From NCBI GenBank assembly GCA_946699065.1, contig CAMPDV010000523.1:62001-126000 (forward strand): 64,000 nt of DNA. The letters are read 5' to 3'. Below are positions 40,043 to 51,196 of the stretch, piece after piece. This DNA comes from Loxodes magnus (taxonomy: Eukaryota > Ciliophora > Karyorelictea > Loxodida > Loxodidae). Numbering within the stretch: position 1 is the stretch's first letter; every line of letters begins with the position of its first letter. The notes beneath the pieces were generated by a model. That model was not told where the DNA came from and did not search any database. It worked only from the letters and a program-made list of their open reading frames with translations. The position numbers and the translations under genes were made by a program.

Positions 40043-42652
40043 ATGAGTGGTCACACTAGTTATGTATATGCTGTGGCTATATCCATTGATTCAGAGTTCA
40101 TCGTATCGGGAAGTGATGATATTACGGTGAGACTATGGGACGTCAAGACAGGTAACTGTAAGACCATGAGTGGTCACACTAGTTATGTATTATCTGTGGC
40201 TATATCCAGTGATTCAGAGTTCATCGTATCGGGAAGTGCAGATTATACGGTGAGACTATGGGACGTCAAGACAGGTACCTGTAAGACCATGAGTGGTCAC
40301 ACTGGTCATGTATCATCTGTGGCTATATCCAGTGATTCAGAGTTCATCGTATCGGTAAGTAGAGATGAGACGGTGAGACTATGGAACGTCAAGACAGGTA
40401 CCTGTAAGACCATGAGTGGTCACACAAATTATGTATTATCTGTGGCTATATCCAGTGATTCAGAGTTCATTGTATCGGGAAGTGCAGATGAGACGGTGAG
40501 ACTATGGAACGTCAAGACAGGTACCTGTAAGACCATGAGTGGTCACACAAATTATGTATTATCTGTGGCTATATCCAGTGATTCAGAGTTCATCGTATCG
40601 GGAAGTGCAGATGAGACGGTGAGACTATGGGACGTCAAGACAGGTACCTGTAAGACCATGAGTGGTCAGACTAGTTATGTATCATCTGTGGCTATATCCA
40701 GTGATTCAGAGTTCATTGTATCGGGAAGTGGAGATGAGACGGTGAGACTATGGAACGTCAAGACAGGTACCTGTAAGACCATGAGTGGTCACACTAGTTC
40801 TGTATATGCTGTGGCTATATCCAGTGATTCAGAGTTCATCGTATCGGGAAGTGATGATAAGACGGTGAGACTATGGAACGTCAAGACAGGTACCTGTAAG
40901 ACCATGAGTGGTCACACTAGTTATGTATATGCTGTGGCTATATCCAGTGATTCAGAGTTCATCGTATCGGGAAGTGATGATAAGACGGTGAGACTATGGG
41001 ACGTCAAGACAGGTACCTGTAAGACCATGAGTGGTCACACTAGTTATGTATTATCTGTGGCTATATCCATTGATTCAGAGTTCATCGTATCGGAAAGTGA
41101 TGATAAGACGGTGAGACTATGGAACGTCAAGACAGGTACCTGTAAGACCATGAGTGGTCACACAAATTCTGTAAGATCTGTGGCTATATCCAGTGATTCA
41201 GAGTTCATCGTATCGGGAAGTAGAGATGAGACGGTGAGACTATGGAACGTCAAGACAGGTACCTGTAAGACCATGAGTGGTCACACAAATTCTGTAAGAT
41301 CTGAGGCTATATCCAGTGATTCAGAGTTCATCGTATCGGGAAGTGCAGATTATACGGTGAGACTATGGAACGTCAAGACAGGTACCTGTAAGACCATGAG
41401 TGGTCACACAAATTATGTATTATCTGTGGCTATATCCATTGATTCAGAGTTCATCGTATCGGGAAGTGATGATATTACGGTGAGACTATGGAACGTCAAG
41501 ACAGGTACCTGTAAGACCATGAGTGGTCACACAGATTATGTATTATCTGTGGCTATATCCAGTGATTCAGAGTTCATCGTATCGGGAAGTGCAGATTATA
41601 CGGTGAGACTATGGAACGTCAAGACAGGTACCTGTAAGACCATGAGTGGTCACACAAATTCTGTAAGATCTGTGGCTATATCCATTGATTCAGAGTTCAT
41701 CGTATCGGCAAGTAGAGATGAGACGGTGAGACTATGGAACGTCAAGACAGGTACCTGTAAGACCATGAGTGGTCACACAGATTATGTATCATCTGTGGCT
41801 ATATCCAGTGATTCAGAGTTCATCGTATCGGGAAGTGCAGATTATACGGTGAGACTATGGGACGTCAAGACAGGTACCTGTAAGACCATGAGTGGTCACA
41901 CTAGTTGTATATTATCTGTGGCTATATCCAGTGATTCAGAGTTCATCGTATCGGGAAGTGGAGATGAGACGGTGAGACTATGGGACGTCAAGACAGGTAC
42001 CTGTAAGACCATGAGTGGTCACACAAATTATGTATTATCTGTGGCTATATCCAGTGATTCAGAGTTCATCGTATCGGGAAGTGATGATAAGACGGTGAGA
42101 CTATGGAACGTCAAGACAGGTACCTGTAAGACCATGAGTGGTCACACAAATTATGTATTATCTGTGGCTATATCCAGTGATTCAGAGTTCATCGTATCGG
42201 TAAGTAGAGATGAGACGGTGAGACTATGGAACGTCAAGACAGGTACCTGTAAGACCATGAGTGGTCACACAGATTATGTATTATCTGTGGCTATATCCAG
42301 TGATTCAGAGTTCATCGTATCGGTAAGTAGAGATGAGACGGTGAGACTATGGAACGTCAAGACAGGTACCTGTAAGACCATGAGTGGTCACACAAATTAT
42401 GTATTATCTGTGGCTATATCCAGTGATTCAGAGTTCATCGTATCGGGAAGTAGTGATAATACGGTGAGACTATGGAACGTCAAGACAGGTACCTGTAAGA
42501 CCATGAGTGGTCACACAAATTCTGTAAGATCTGTGGCTATATCCAGTGATTCAGAGTTCATCGTATCGGGAAGTGCAGATTATACGGTGAGACTATGGAA
42601 CGTCAAGACAGGTACCTGTAAGACCATGAGTGGTCACACTAGTTATGTATGA
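40043..42652 (+). CDS. Open WD40 stretch, 21 blades (869 aa), ends TGA 42650-42652
   Basis: Opens at a Met in the KTMSG of a blade with a TSYVYAV loop. Private changes: Thr to Asn at 40,154-40,156 (also destroys GGTACC); His of GH to Gln at 40,667-40,669; a TSC loop with ILS at 41,903-41,911. GDE turns appear near 40,730 and 41,960. Three VSVSRDE (GGTAAGT) blades are present. Confidence 0.47.
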   Translation: MSGHTSYVYAVAISIDSEFIVSGSDDITVRLWDVKTGNCKTMSGHTSYVLSVAISSDSEFIVSGSADYTVRLWDVKTGTCKTMSGHTGHVSSVAISSDSEFIVSVSRDETVRLWNVKTGTCKTMSGHTNYVLSVAISSDSEFIVSGSADETVRLWNVKTGTCKTMSGHTNYVLSVAISSDSEFIVSGSADETVRLWDVKTGTCKTMSGQTSYVSSVAISSDSEFIVSGSGDETVRLWNVKTGTCKTMSGHTSSVYAVAISSDSEFIVSGSDDKTVRLWNVKTGTCKTMSGHTSYVYAVAISSDSEFIVSGSDDKTVRLWDVKTGTCKTMSGHTSYVLSVAISIDSEFIVSESDDKTVRLWNVKTGTCKTMSGHTNSVRSVAISSDSEFIVSGSRDETVRLWNVKTGTCKTMSGHTNSVRSEAISSDSEFIVSGSADYTVRLWNVKTGTCKTMSGHTNYVLSVAISIDSEFIVSGSDDITVRLWNVKTGTCKTMSGHTDYVLSVAISSDSEFIVSGSADYTVRLWNVKTGTCKTMSGHTNSVRSVAISIDSEFIVSASRDETVRLWNVKTGTCKTMSGHTDYVSSVAISSDSEFIVSGSADYTVRLWDVKTGTCKTMSGHTSCILSVAISSDSEFIVSGSGDETVRLWDVKTGTCKTMSGHTNYVLSVAISSDSEFIVSGSDDKTVRLWNVKTGTCKTMSGHTNYVLSVAISSDSEFIVSVSRDETVRLWNVKTGTCKTMSGHTDYVLSVAISSDSEFIVSVSRDETVRLWNVKTGTCKTMSGHTNYVLSVAISSDSEFIVSGSSDNTVRLWNVKTGTCKTMSGHTNSVRSVAISSDSEFIVSGSADYTVRLWNVKTGTCKTMSGHTSYV

Positions 42653-42655
42653 TCT

Positions 42656-43267
42656 GTGGCTATATCCAGTGATTCAGAGTTCATCGTATCGGGAAGTAGA
42701 GATGAGACGGTGAGACTATGGAACGTCAAGACAGGTACCTGTAAGACCATGAGTGGTCACACTAGTTATGTATTATCTGTGGCTATATCCAGTGATTCAG
42801 AGTTCATCGTATCGGGAAGTGCAGATTATACGGTGAGACTATGGAACGTCAAGACAGGTACCTGTAAGACCATGAGTGGTCACACAGATTATGTATTATC
42901 TGTGGCTATATCCAGTGATTCAGAGTTCATCGTATCGGTAAGTAGAGATGAGACGGTGAGACTATGGAACGTCAAGACAGGTACCTGTAAGACCATGAGT
43001 GGTCACACAAATTCTGTAAGATCTGTGGCTATATCCATTGATTCAGAGTTCATCGTATCGGAAAGTGATGATAAGACGGTGAGACTATGGGACGTCAAGA
43101 CAGGTACCTGTAAGACCATGAGTGGTCACACAGATTATGTATTATCTGTGGCTATATCCAGTGATTCAGAGTTCATTGTATCGGGAAGTAGTGATAATAC
43201 GGTGAGACTATGGAACGTCAAGACAGGTACCTGTAAGACCATGAGTGGTCACACTAGTTATGTATGA
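42656..43267 (+). pseudogene. Five-blade open WD40 stretch, ends TGA 43265-43267
   Basis: It ends with a partial copy of the seven-blade unit that follows: Val-RDE, TNSVRS with Glu-DDK, TDYVLS, SDN, SYV-stop. From about 42,775 the DNA is the left part of the block duplicated 4,674 bp downstream. Confidence 0.6.
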
Positions 43268-43270
43268 TCT

Positions 43271-44990
43271 GTGGCTATATCCAGTGATTCAGAGTTCATC
43301 GTATCGGGAAGTAGAGATGAGACGGTGAGACTATGGAACGTCAAGACAGGTACCTGTAAGACCATGAGTGGTCACACTAGTTATGTATTATCTGTGGCTA
43401 TATCCAGTGATTCAGAGTTCATCGTATCGGGAAGTAGAGATGAGACGGTGAGACTATGGGACGTCAAGACAGGTACCTGTAAGACCATGAGTGGTCACAG
43501 ACATTATGTATCATCTGTGGCTATATCCAGTGATTCAGAGTTCATCGTATCGGGAAGTGCAGATTATACGGTGAGACTATGGAACGTCAAGACAGGTACC
43601 TGTAAGACCATGAGTGGTCACACAAATTCTGTAAGATCTGTGGCTATATCCATTGATTCAGAGTTCATCGTATCGGCAAGTAGAGATGAGACGGTGAGAC
43701 TATGGAACGTCAAGACAGGTACCTGTAAGACCATGAGTGGTCACACAGATTATGTATTATCTGTGGCTATATCCAGTGATTCAGAGTTCATCGTATCGGT
43801 AAGTAGAGATGAGACGGTGAGACTATGGAACGTCAAGACAGGTACCTGTAAGACCATGAGTGGTCACACAAATTCTGTAAGATCTGTGGCTATATCCATT
43901 GATTCAGAGTTCATCGTATCGGAAAGTGATGATAAGACGGTGAGACTATGGGACGTCAAGACAGGTACCTGTAAGACCATGAGTGGTCACACAGATTATG
44001 TATTATCTGTGGCTATATCCAGTGATTCAGAGTTCATTGTATCGGGAAGTAGTGATAATACGGTGAGACTATGGAACGTCAAGACAGGTACCTGTAAGAC
44101 CATGAGTGGTCACACTAGTTATGTATCATCTGTGGCTATATCCAGTGATTCAGAGTTCATCGTATCGGGAAGTAGAGATGAGACGGTGAGACTATGGAAC
44201 GTCAAGACAGGTACCTGTAAGACCATGAGTGGTCACACTAGTTATGTATTATCTGTGGCTATATCCAGTGATTCAGAGTTCATCGTATCGGGAAGTAGAG
44301 ATGAGACGGTGAGACTATGGGACGTCAAGACAGGTACCTGTAAGACCATGAGTGGTCACAGACATTATGTATCATCTGTGGCTATATCCAGTGATTCAGA
44401 GTTCATCGTATCGGGAAGTGCAGATTATACGGTGAGACTATGGAACGTCAAGACAGGTACCTGTAAGACCATGAGTGGTCACACAAATTCTGTAAGATCT
44501 GTGGCTATATCCATTGATTCAGAGTTCATCGTATCGGCAAGTAGAGATGAGACGGTGAGACTATGGAACGTCAAGACAGGTACCTGTAAGACCATGAGTG
44601 GTCACACAGATTATGTATTATCTGTGGCTATATCCAGTGATTCAGAGTTCATCGTATCGGTAAGTAGAGATGAGACGGTGAGACTATGGAACGTCAAGAC
44701 AGGTACCTGTAAGACCATGAGTGGTCACACAAATTCTGTAAGATCTGTGGCTATATCCATTGATTCAGAGTTCATCGTATCGGAAAGTGATGATAAGACG
44801 GTGAGACTATGGGACGTCAAGACAGGTACCTGTAAGACCATGAGTGGTCACACAAATTATGTATTATCTGTGGCTATATCCAGTGATTCAGAGTTCATTG
44901 TATCGGGAAGTAGTGATAATACGGTGAGACTATGGAACGTCAAGACAGGTACCTGTAAGACCATGAGTGGTCACACAGATTATGTATTAT
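43271..44990 (+). repeat. Seven-blade (861-bp) higher-order unit, two tandem copies
   Basis: Turn order RDE, RDE, ADY, RDE, RDE, DDK, SDN, twice in tandem, matching one seven-bladed propeller per copy. Also present at 47,945-49,665 through repeat D. Confidence 0.85.
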
Positions 44991-45283
44991 CTGTGGCTAT
45001 ATCCAGTGATTCAGAGTTCATCGTATCGGGAAGTGCAGATTATACGGTGAGACTATGGGACGTCAAGACAGGTACCTGTAAGACCATGAGTGGTCACACA
45101 AATTATGTATTATCTGTGGCTATATCCATTGATTCAGAGTTCATCGTATCGGAAAGTGATGATAAGACGGTGAGACTATGGGACGTCAAGACAGGTACCT
45201 GTAAGACCATGAGTGGTCACACTAGTTATGTATTATCTGTGGCTATATCCAGTGATTCAGAGTTCATCGTATCGGGAAGTTGA
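43271..45283 (+). CDS. Open WD40 stretch, 16 blades (670 aa), ends TGA 45281-45283
   Basis: Contains two tandem copies of a seven-blade (861-bp) unit, read through because the SYV codon after the first copy is followed by TCA (near 44,126). In the downstream copy of this region the same codon is TGA (48,800-48,802). The second seven-blade copy switches its TDYVLS blade to TNYVLS. It ends GS-stop. Confidence 0.47.
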   Translation: MAISSDSEFIVSGSRDETVRLWNVKTGTCKTMSGHTSYVLSVAISSDSEFIVSGSRDETVRLWDVKTGTCKTMSGHRHYVSSVAISSDSEFIVSGSADYTVRLWNVKTGTCKTMSGHTNSVRSVAISIDSEFIVSASRDETVRLWNVKTGTCKTMSGHTDYVLSVAISSDSEFIVSVSRDETVRLWNVKTGTCKTMSGHTNSVRSVAISIDSEFIVSESDDKTVRLWDVKTGTCKTMSGHTDYVLSVAISSDSEFIVSGSSDNTVRLWNVKTGTCKTMSGHTSYVSSVAISSDSEFIVSGSRDETVRLWNVKTGTCKTMSGHTSYVLSVAISSDSEFIVSGSRDETVRLWDVKTGTCKTMSGHRHYVSSVAISSDSEFIVSGSADYTVRLWNVKTGTCKTMSGHTNSVRSVAISIDSEFIVSASRDETVRLWNVKTGTCKTMSGHTDYVLSVAISSDSEFIVSVSRDETVRLWNVKTGTCKTMSGHTNSVRSVAISIDSEFIVSESDDKTVRLWDVKTGTCKTMSGHTNYVLSVAISSDSEFIVSGSSDNTVRLWNVKTGTCKTMSGHTDYVLSVAISSDSEFIVSGSADYTVRLWDVKTGTCKTMSGHTNYVLSVAISIDSEFIVSESDDKTVRLWDVKTGTCKTMSGHTSYVLSVAISSDSEFIVSGS

Positions 45284-45292
45284 GATTATACG

Positions 45293-45928
45293 GTGAGACT
45301 ATGGGACGTCAAGACAGGTACCTGTAAGACCATGAGTGGTCACACAAATTATGTATTATCTGTGGCTATATCCAGTGATTCAGAGTTCATTGTATCGGGA
45401 AGTAGTGATAATACGGTGAGACTATGGAACGTCAAGACAGGTACCTGTAAGACCATGAGTGGTCACACAGATTATGTATTATCTGTGGCTATATCCATTG
45501 ATTCAGAGTTCATCGTATCGGGAAGTGATGATATTACGGTGAGACTATGGAACGTCAAGACAGGTACCTGTAAGACCATGAGTGGTCACACTAGTTATGT
45601 ATTATCTGTGGCTATATCCAGTGATTCAGAGTTCATCGTATCGGGAAGTAGAGATGAGACGGTGAGACTATGGGACGTCAAGACAGGTACCTGTAAGACC
45701 ATGAGTGGTCACAGACATTATGTATCATCTGTGGCTATATCCAGTGATTCAGAGTTCATCGTATCGGGAAGTGATGATATTACGGTGAGACTATGGGACG
45801 TCAAGACAGGTACCTGTAAGACCATGAGTGGTCACTCTAGTTCTGTATTATCTGTGGCTATATCCAGTGATTCAGAGTTCATCGTATCGGGAAGTAGAGA
45901 TGAGACGGTGAGACTATGGAACATATAG
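45293..45928 (+). pseudogene. Five-blade open WD40 stretch ending NI-TAG (copy 1)
   Basis: All 211 codons are identical at protein level to 49,967-50,602. It has an SSSVLS loop (GH followed by TCT AGT TCT) and the RDE turn, then ATA TAG in place of Val-Lys. It lies inside the 4,674-bp-spaced duplication. Confidence 0.62.
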
Positions 45929-45946
45929 ACAGGTACCTGTAAGACC

Positions 45947-46465
45947 ATGAGTGGTCACACAAATTCTGTAAGATCTGTGGCTATATCCAGTGATTCAGAG
46001 TTCATCGTATCGGGAAGTGGAGATTATACGGTGAGACTATGGAACGTCAAGACAGGTACCTGTAAGACCATGAGTTGTTACACTAGTTATATATCATCTG
46101 TGGCTATATCCAGTGATTCAGAGTTCATCGTATCGGGAAGTGATGATAAGACGGTGAGACTATGGGACGTCAAGACAGGTACCTGTAAGACCATGAGTGG
46201 TCACACTAGTTATGTATCATCTGTGGCTATATCCAGTGATTCAGAGTTCATCGTATCGGGAAGTGCAGATTATACGGTGAGACTATGGAACGTCAAGACA
46301 GGTACCTGTAAGACCATGAGTGGTCACACTAGTTATGTATTATCTGTGGCTATATCCAGTGATTCAGAGTTCATCGTATCGGGAAGTGATGATATTACGG
46401 TGAGACTATGGAACGTCAAGACAGGTACCTGTAAGACCATGAGTGGTCACACTAGTTATGTATGA
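45947..46465 (+). pseudogene. Four-blade open WD40 stretch with a GH-to-CY blade (copy 1)
   Basis: TNSVRS with a GDY turn, then a blade where GH is replaced by Cys-Tyr (46,076-46,081), then DDK, ADY, DDI and SYV-TGA. The protein is identical to 50,621-51,139. A further GS-TGA follows at 46,511-46,513. Confidence 0.62.
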
Positions 46466-46522
46466 TCTGTGGCTATATCCAGTGATTCAGAGTTCATCGT
46501 ATCGGGAAGTTGAGATTATACG

Positions 46523-47941
46523 GTGAGACTATGGGACGTCAAGACAGGTACCTGTAAGACCATGAGTGGTCACACAAATTATGTATTATCTGTGGCTATA
46601 TCCAGTGATTCAGAGTTCATTGTATCGGGAAGTAGTGATAATACGGTGAGACTATGGAACGTCAAGACAGGTACCTGTAAGACCATGAGTGGTCACACAG
46701 ATTATGTATCATCTGTGGCTATATCCATTGATTCAGAGTTCATCGTATCGGAAAGTGATGATATTACGGTGAGACTATGGAACGTCAAGACAGGTACCTG
46801 TAAGACCATGAGTGGTCACACTAGTTATGTATTATCTGTGGCTATATCCAGTGATTCAGAGTTCATCGTATCGGGAAGTGCAGATTATACGGTGAGACTA
46901 TGGAACGTCAAGACAGGTACCTGTAAGACCATGAGTGGTCACACAAATTATGTATTATCTGAGGCTATATCCAGTGATTCAGAGTTCATCGTATCGGGAA
47001 GTAGTGATAATACGGTGAGACTATGGAACGTCAAGACAGGTACCTGTAAGACCATGAGTGGTCACACAGATTATGTATTATCTGTGGCTATATCCATTGA
47101 TTCAGAGTTCATCGTATCGGGAAGTGCAGATGAGACGGTGAGACTATGGAACGTCAAGACAGGTACCTGTAAGACCATGAGTGGTCACACAAATTATGTA
47201 TTATCTGTGGCTATATCCATTGATTCAGAGTTCATCGTATCGGAAAGTGATGATAAGACGGTGAGACTATGGAACGTCAAGACAGGTACCTGTAAGACCA
47301 TGAGTGGTCACACAAATTATGTATTATCTGTGGCTATATCCAGTGATTCAGAGTTCATCGTATCGGGAAGTAGAGATTATACGGTGAGACTATGGGACGT
47401 CAAGACAGGTACCTGTAAGACCATGAGTGGTCACACTAGTTATATATCATCTGTGGCTATATCCAGTGATTCAGAGTTCATCGTATCGGGAAGTGCAGAT
47501 TATACGGTGAGACTATGGAACGTCAAGACAGGTACCTGTAAGACCATGAGTGGTCACACAGATTATGTATTATCTGTGGCTATATCCAGTGATTCAGAGT
47601 TCATCGTATCGGTAAGTAGAGATGAGACGGTGAGACTATGGAACGTCAAGACAGGTACCTGTAAGACCATGAGTGGTCACACAAATTCTGTAAGATCTGT
47701 GGCTATATCCATTGATTCAGAGTTCATCGTATCGGAAAGTGATGATAAGACGGTGAGACTATGGGACGTCAAGACAGGTACCTGTAAGACCATGAGTGGT
47801 CACACAGATTATGTATTATCTGTGGCTATATCCAGTGATTCAGAGTTCATTGTATCGGGAAGTAGTGATAATACGGTGAGACTATGGAACGTCAAGACAG
47901 GTACCTGTAAGACCATGAGTGGTCACACTAGTTATGTATGA
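46523..47941 (+). CDS. Open WD40 stretch, 11.5 blades (472 aa), ends TGA 47939-47941
   Basis: Starts in the last part of duplicated copy 1, which loses identity near 46,725 where this copy has the Ile and Glu-DDI alleles. From about 47,450 it enters copy 2. Roughly six unique blades in between include an RDY turn near 47,371 and VLSEA near 46,959. Confidence 0.45.
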   Translation: MRLWDVKTGTCKTMSGHTNYVLSVAISSDSEFIVSGSSDNTVRLWNVKTGTCKTMSGHTDYVSSVAISIDSEFIVSESDDITVRLWNVKTGTCKTMSGHTSYVLSVAISSDSEFIVSGSADYTVRLWNVKTGTCKTMSGHTNYVLSEAISSDSEFIVSGSSDNTVRLWNVKTGTCKTMSGHTDYVLSVAISIDSEFIVSGSADETVRLWNVKTGTCKTMSGHTNYVLSVAISIDSEFIVSESDDKTVRLWNVKTGTCKTMSGHTNYVLSVAISSDSEFIVSGSRDYTVRLWDVKTGTCKTMSGHTSYISSVAISSDSEFIVSGSADYTVRLWNVKTGTCKTMSGHTDYVLSVAISSDSEFIVSVSRDETVRLWNVKTGTCKTMSGHTNSVRSVAISIDSEFIVSESDDKTVRLWDVKTGTCKTMSGHTDYVLSVAISSDSEFIVSGSSDNTVRLWNVKTGTCKTMSGHTSYV

Positions 47942-47944
47942 TCT

Positions 47945-48802
47945 GTGGCTATATCCAGTGATTCAGAGTTCATCGTATCGGGAAGTAGAGATGAGACGGT
48001 GAGACTATGGAACGTCAAGACAGGTACCTGTAAGACCATGAGTGGTCACACTAGTTATGTATTATCTGTGGCTATATCCAGTGATTCAGAGTTCATCGTA
48101 TCGGGAAGTAGAGATGAGACGGTGAGACTATGGGACGTCAAGACAGGTACCTGTAAGACCATGAGTGGTCACAGACATTATGTATCATCTGTGGCTATAT
48201 CCAGTGATTCAGAGTTCATCGTATCGGGAAGTGCAGATTATACGGTGAGACTATGGAACGTCAAGACAGGTACCTGTAAGACCATGAGTGGTCACACAAA
48301 TTCTGTAAGATCTGTGGCTATATCCATTGATTCAGAGTTCATCGTATCGGCAAGTAGAGATGAGACGGTGAGACTATGGAACGTCAAGACAGGTACCTGT
48401 AAGACCATGAGTGGTCACACAGATTATGTATTATCTGTGGCTATATCCAGTGATTCAGAGTTCATCGTATCGGTAAGTAGAGATGAGACGGTGAGACTAT
48501 GGAACGTCAAGACAGGTACCTGTAAGACCATGAGTGGTCACACAAATTCTGTAAGATCTGTGGCTATATCCATTGATTCAGAGTTCATCGTATCGGAAAG
48601 TGATGATAAGACGGTGAGACTATGGGACGTCAAGACAGGTACCTGTAAGACCATGAGTGGTCACACAGATTATGTATTATCTGTGGCTATATCCAGTGAT
48701 TCAGAGTTCATTGTATCGGGAAGTAGTGATAATACGGTGAGACTATGGAACGTCAAGACAGGTACCTGTAAGACCATGAGTGGTCACACTAGTTATGTAT
48801 GA
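47945..48802 (+). pseudogene. Exactly seven-blade open WD40 unit (285 aa) between SYV-TGA stops
   Basis: 861 bp including its stop, i.e. one theoretical seven-bladed propeller bounded by identical stops. Blade turns in order: RDE, RDE, ADY, RDE, RDE, DDK, SDN. Loops in order: TSY, RHY, TNS, TDY, TNS, TDY, TSY. It is the downstream counterpart of 43,271-44,131. Confidence 0.62.
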
Positions 48803-48805
48803 TCT

Positions 48806-49957
48806 GTGGCTATATCCAGTGATTCAGAGTTCATCGTATCGGGAAGTAGAGATGAGACGGTGAGACTATGGAACGTCAAGACAGGTACCTGTAAGACCAT
48901 GAGTGGTCACACTAGTTATGTATTATCTGTGGCTATATCCAGTGATTCAGAGTTCATCGTATCGGGAAGTAGAGATGAGACGGTGAGACTATGGGACGTC
49001 AAGACAGGTACCTGTAAGACCATGAGTGGTCACAGACATTATGTATCATCTGTGGCTATATCCAGTGATTCAGAGTTCATCGTATCGGGAAGTGCAGATT
49101 ATACGGTGAGACTATGGAACGTCAAGACAGGTACCTGTAAGACCATGAGTGGTCACACAAATTCTGTAAGATCTGTGGCTATATCCATTGATTCAGAGTT
49201 CATCGTATCGGCAAGTAGAGATGAGACGGTGAGACTATGGAACGTCAAGACAGGTACCTGTAAGACCATGAGTGGTCACACAGATTATGTATTATCTGTG
49301 GCTATATCCAGTGATTCAGAGTTCATCGTATCGGTAAGTAGAGATGAGACGGTGAGACTATGGAACGTCAAGACAGGTACCTGTAAGACCATGAGTGGTC
49401 ACACAAATTCTGTAAGATCTGTGGCTATATCCATTGATTCAGAGTTCATCGTATCGGAAAGTGATGATAAGACGGTGAGACTATGGGACGTCAAGACAGG
49501 TACCTGTAAGACCATGAGTGGTCACACAAATTATGTATTATCTGTGGCTATATCCAGTGATTCAGAGTTCATTGTATCGGGAAGTAGTGATAATACGGTG
49601 AGACTATGGAACGTCAAGACAGGTACCTGTAAGACCATGAGTGGTCACACAGATTATGTATTATCTGTGGCTATATCCAGTGATTCAGAGTTCATCGTAT
49701 CGGGAAGTGCAGATTATACGGTGAGACTATGGGACGTCAAGACAGGTACCTGTAAGACCATGAGTGGTCACACAAATTATGTATTATCTGTGGCTATATC
49801 CATTGATTCAGAGTTCATCGTATCGGAAAGTGATGATAAGACGGTGAGACTATGGGACGTCAAGACAGGTACCTGTAAGACCATGAGTGGTCACACTAGT
49901 TATGTATTATCTGTGGCTATATCCAGTGATTCAGAGTTCATCGTATCGGGAAGTTGA
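48806..49957 (+). pseudogene. Open WD40 stretch, 9 blades (383 aa), ends TGA 49955-49957
   Basis: Fourth copy of the seven-blade unit with the same TDY-to-TNY switch as the copy at 44.1-45.0 kb, then TDYVLS/ADY and TNYVLS (Ile, Glu-DDK) blades and GS-stop. It corresponds base for base in layout to 44,132-45,283. Confidence 0.58.
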
Positions 49958-49966
49958 GATTATACG

Positions 49967-50602
49967 GTGAGACTATGGGACGTCAAGACAGGTACCTGTA
50001 AGACCATGAGTGGTCACACAAATTATGTATTATCTGTGGCTATATCCAGTGATTCAGAGTTCATTGTATCGGGAAGTAGTGATAATACGGTGAGACTATG
50101 GAACGTCAAGACAGGTACCTGTAAGACCATGAGTGGTCACACAGATTATGTATTATCTGTGGCTATATCCATTGATTCAGAGTTCATCGTATCGGGAAGT
50201 GATGATATTACGGTGAGACTATGGAACGTCAAGACAGGTACCTGTAAGACCATGAGTGGTCACACTAGTTATGTATTATCTGTGGCTATATCCAGTGATT
50301 CAGAGTTCATCGTATCGGGAAGTAGAGATGAGACGGTGAGACTATGGGACGTCAAGACAGGTACCTGTAAGACCATGAGTGGTCACAGACATTATGTATC
50401 ATCTGTGGCTATATCCAGTGATTCAGAGTTCATCGTATCGGGAAGTGATGATATTACGGTGAGACTATGGGACGTCAAGACAGGTACCTGTAAGACCATG
50501 AGTGGTCACTCTAGTTCTGTATTATCTGTGGCTATATCCAGTGATTCAGAGTTCATCGTATCGGGAAGTAGAGATGAGACGGTGAGACTATGGAACATAT
50601 AG
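49967..50602 (+). pseudogene. Five-blade open WD40 stretch ending NI-TAG (copy 2)
   Basis: Copy of 45,293-45,928, 38 units downstream, with the same protein. TAG is at 50,600-50,602. Confidence 0.62.
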
Positions 50603-50620
50603 ACAGGTACCTGTAAGACC

Positions 50621-51139
50621 ATGAGTGGTCACACAAATTCTGTAAGATCTGTGGCTATATCCAGTGATTCAGAGTTCATCGTATCGGGAAGTGGAGATTA
50701 TACGGTGAGACTATGGAACGTCAAGACAGGTACCTGTAAGACCATGAGTTGTTACACTAGTTATATATCATCTGTGGCTATATCCAGTGATTCAGAGTTC
50801 ATCGTATCGGGAAGTGATGATAAGACGGTGAGACTATGGGACGTCAAGACAGGTACCTGTAAGACCATGAGTGGTCACACTAGTTATGTATCATCTGTGG
50901 CTATATCCAGTGATTCAGAGTTCATCGTATCGGGAAGTGCAGATTATACGGTGAGACTATGGAACGTCAAGACAGGTACCTGTAAGACCATGAGTGGTCA
51001 CACTAGTTATGTATTATCTGTGGCTATATCCAGTGATTCAGAGTTCATCGTATCGGGAAGTGATGATATTACGGTGAGACTATGGAACGTCAAGACAGGT
51101 ACCTGTAAGACCATGAGTGGTCACACTAGTTATGTATGA
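50621..51139 (+). pseudogene. Four-blade open WD40 stretch with a GH-to-CY blade (copy 2)
   Basis: Copy of 45,947-46,465. The Cys-Tyr replacement is at 50,750-50,755. It is followed by SYV-TGA and, after a 57-bp remnant, GS-TGA at 51,185-51,187. Confidence 0.62.
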
Positions 51140-51196
51140 TCTGTGGCTATATCCAGTGATTCAGAGTTCATCGTATCGGGAAGTTGAGATTATACG

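Larger units (their letters stand above)
42775..46725 (+). repeat. Higher-order repeat D, copy 1 (about 3.95 kb)
   Basis: Repeated 4,674 bp (38 units) downstream with near identity. The left edge is where loops change from TSYVLS (here) versus TSYISS. The right edge is where Ile/Glu versus Ser/Gly alleles diverge. One clear internal difference is TCA here versus TGA in copy 2, near 44,126 and 48,800. Confidence 0.9.
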
